Assembly: GCA_023382265.1 (NCBI GenBank)
Contig: JAMCPX010000008.1
Coordinates: 20,274-84,273, forward strand
Length of the DNA stretch: 64,000 bases
From: Deltaproteobacteria bacterium
GTDB lineage: Bacteria; JAMCPX01
Direction of reading: 5' to 3'
Shown: positions 62,458 through 64,000 of the stretch, piece after piece
Layout of the letters: the number at the start of each line of letters is the position of its first letter
Numbering within the stretch: position 1 is the first letter of the stretch
Notes under the pieces: model-generated
The model's input: the letters and a program-made list of their open reading frames with translations, nothing else
Database searches by the model: none
Told to the model about the DNA's origin: nothing
Position numbers and translations under genes: made by a program

Positions 62458-63870
62458 ATGCACGGCATGGTAATAGCAGGTACACATAGTGGTTGTGGCA
62501 AAACAACAGTAACACTTGGGCTGCTGTGTGCATTAAAGAAAAAAGGGCTAAAAATTCAATCGTTCAAGGTTGGACCTGATTTTATAGATACCGGTTTACA
62601 TACATTTGTTACAGGCATACCATCACGGAATCTTGATCTCTGGATGTGCGGTGAGCAGGGTATCAAAGAATGTTTTTCTAAACATACTGCAGATGTTGAT
62701 ATTGCAGTAGTGGAAGGCGTTATGGGCATGTATGACGGGGATTTCAATACGGCAGATCTTGCAGTGCTTCTTAACCTGCCTGTTGTATTGGTTGTCGATG
62801 CTTATGGAATGGCCGAGAGCGCCGGTGCAATTGTAAGTGGGTTTGCAGAATATAGTAGAGTAAAGACCGTTGAATTGAAAAAAACTGCAATAGCAGGTGT
62901 AATATTTAATCGTGTATCATCTGAGATGCATTTCAACATGCTCAAACATGCTGTAAGGGATGTACCTGTTTTAGGTTATCTGCCAAAAAATGATGACTTT
63001 AAAATCCATGAGAGACACCTCGGGCTTATACCGGCACAGGAAAATCCCATTACACAGCAAAACATAGATAAACTTGGGGAGACTGTGCTGGAATATATTG
63101 ATATAGATGGTATAATTCAAGCTTCTGTTGTAGGAGCCGGGTTATCCCGCCACTACTCAAGTCACAAGATTCACCAGATAAAAGACAGGGGGGTTGAATC
63201 TTTATTGCCGCAATTCGAATCTCCCAATGCAAGTATTGAACCTAAAATCCGTATTGCCCTTGCGTATGATAAGGCATTTTGTTTTTACTATGCAGACAAT
63301 CTAGATCTTTTAAGAGATGCCGGTGCAGAGATTATAAGATTCAGTCCCATGGTTGACGAACAAGTACCCGATGCTGATGTCCTGTATATAGGAGGCGGTT
63401 ATCCGGAGGTGCACGCACATACACTATCAGAAAACAAATCAATGTTTGAATCCATAAGAGCATGGGTAGATGCTGATAAACCTGTTTATGCAGAGTGCGG
63501 CGGGATGATGTACCTATCAAAGGGAATCTACGATTTTGACAATAGGTTTCACAGGATGGTTGATGTAATGCCATTCGAGACTAAAATGGAAAGATCAAGG
63601 TTGCACCTGGGTTATAGAGAAATAATCCTGAAAGAAGATTGTATACTTGGCAAAAAGGACGATAGATTAAAAGGACAAGAGTTTCATTATTCTGAACGCA
63701 TAAACATCACGCCGGGCGTATTAATCAGTACCTGTTATAAACTGGAACCAAATCATACCGAGGAAGGCTATTGTGTAAAGTGCATACTCGCAAGCTATAT
63801 ACATGTACATTTTTACTCTAACCCGAACATTGCATTACAGTTTATAAACTTTATAAAGAGAAGGATATGA
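62458..63870 (+). CDS. cbiA: Cobyrinic acid a,c-diamide synthase
   Basis: A 470-residue amidotransferase. The P-loop G-T-H-S-G-C-G-K-T-T is at about 7-16 and K-V-G-P-D-F-I-D near 38-45. The class I glutaminase Cys is in Y-A-E-C-G-G-M near 342-348. It amidates the a and c side chains of cobyrinic acid or its relatives. Its presence shows that more than late salvage is encoded; the corrin-ring genes may lie beyond the window. GAAGGGA precedes the ATG. Confidence 0.93.
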   Translation: MHGMVIAGTHSGCGKTTVTLGLLCALKKKGLKIQSFKVGPDFIDTGLHTFVTGIPSRNLDLWMCGEQGIKECFSKHTADVDIAVVEGVMGMYDGDFNTADLAVLLNLPVVLVVDAYGMAESAGAIVSGFAEYSRVKTVELKKTAIAGVIFNRVSSEMHFNMLKHAVRDVPVLGYLPKNDDFKIHERHLGLIPAQENPITQQNIDKLGETVLEYIDIDGIIQASVVGAGLSRHYSSHKIHQIKDRGVESLLPQFESPNASIEPKIRIALAYDKAFCFYYADNLDLLRDAGAEIIRFSPMVDEQVPDADVLYIGGGYPEVHAHTLSENKSMFESIRAWVDADKPVYAECGGMMYLSKGIYDFDNRFHRMVDVMPFETKMERSRLHLGYREIILKEDCILGKKDDRLKGQEFHYSERINITPGVLISTCYKLEPNHTEEGYCVKCILASYIHVHFYSNPNIALQFINFIKRRI

Positions 63871-63871
63871 T

Positions 63872-64000
63872 ATGTTAAAAAGGTTTATAGTTCTTACATT
63901 GTTCATTATTGCAGTTGTATGGCATGCCATACAACTGCATGCACAGGTTGTTACAAACATAGCCATCACTGATGATGCGGGTCGAAAGGTATTTATACGT
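63872..64000 (+). CDS. Start of a periplasmic binding protein, BtuF-like (partial)
   Basis: Only 43 codons are visible before the window ends. A signal peptide (K-R-F-I-V-L-T-L-F-I-I-A-V-V-W, cleaved after L-H-A) is followed by I-T-D-D-A-G-R-K-V, the usual mature start of cobalamin/iron ABC binding proteins. It begins 1 base after the cbiA stop. It could supply the binding protein missing from the BtuCD-type genes at 1809-3570. Confidence 0.8.
   Translation, partial: MLKRFIVLTLFIIAVVWHAIQLHAQVVTNIAITDDAGRKVFIR

Noticed and set aside
1..64000. CRISPR arrays, tRNA or rRNA genes
   Set aside because: No regularly spaced repeats and no tRNA- or rRNA-like sequences were seen on reading the window; small RNAs without strong motifs could still be missed.

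Overview
The window looks like chromosomal DNA of an AT-leaning, Gram-negative bacterium of deltaproteobacterial (Desulfobacterota-like) character. The evidence is lipid A genes (lpxL- and lpxK-type), outer-membrane FadL-type, TonB-dependent and OprO/P-type barrels, a multihaem cytochrome lipoprotein, sigma-54 control and a large cobalamin locus. No rRNA, tRNA or CRISPR array was seen. The assignment to a lineage is inference.

Layout: 1-3570 (minus) holds a truncated M16 zinc peptidase, a divergent CobS-like membrane protein and a BtuCD/FecCD-type ABC importer. 3691-8443 (minus) is a sugar operon: glucose dehydrogenase, cytoplasmic GH15 glucoamylase and an MFS carrier. 8690-13441 (plus) is a TetR-controlled TolC/EmrA/EmrB-type efflux system with matching operators in front of tetR and the efflux operon, followed by a lone bioD. 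14353-24991 (minus) is an acetate/short-chain-acid module: SatP-type transporter, acetyl-CoA synthetase and a porin behind a sigma-54 promoter. After these come a 52-residue membrane protein, a symporter-histidine kinase, an NtrC-type regulator and a CoA-transferase fused to a GNAT domain. 24992-26278 contains a decayed insertion sequence with 18-bp inverted ends.

26279-32991 carries a phytoene-desaturase-like oxidoreductase, a family 2 glycosyltransferase, two extended SDR proteins with a small membrane protein between them, and aroD. 33245-38350 (plus) has two FadL-like barrels and a nine-haem lipoprotein. 38422-50326 (minus) is mostly housekeeping: lpxL/lpxK, an M20 dipeptidase, a D-aminoacylase-like enzyme, a methyltransferase, dodecin, pgsA, a TPR-AIM24-like protein, a lytic transglycosylase, argJ, a DUF35 protein and a thiolase-like protein. 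50327-51240 is gene debris.

51217 to the end (plus) is a cobalamin operon opened by a B12 riboswitch: TonB receptor (BtuB-like), beta-propeller lipoprotein, cobU, cobT, cobS, cobQ, a 43-residue peptide gene with a radical SAM/SPASM partner, cbiB, cobD-like, cbiA and the start of a btuF-like binding protein. The peptide/radical SAM pair inside a B12 operon is the most unusual system here. It appears to be a ribosomally made, enzyme-modified peptide whose function is unknown and may be tied to cobalamin.
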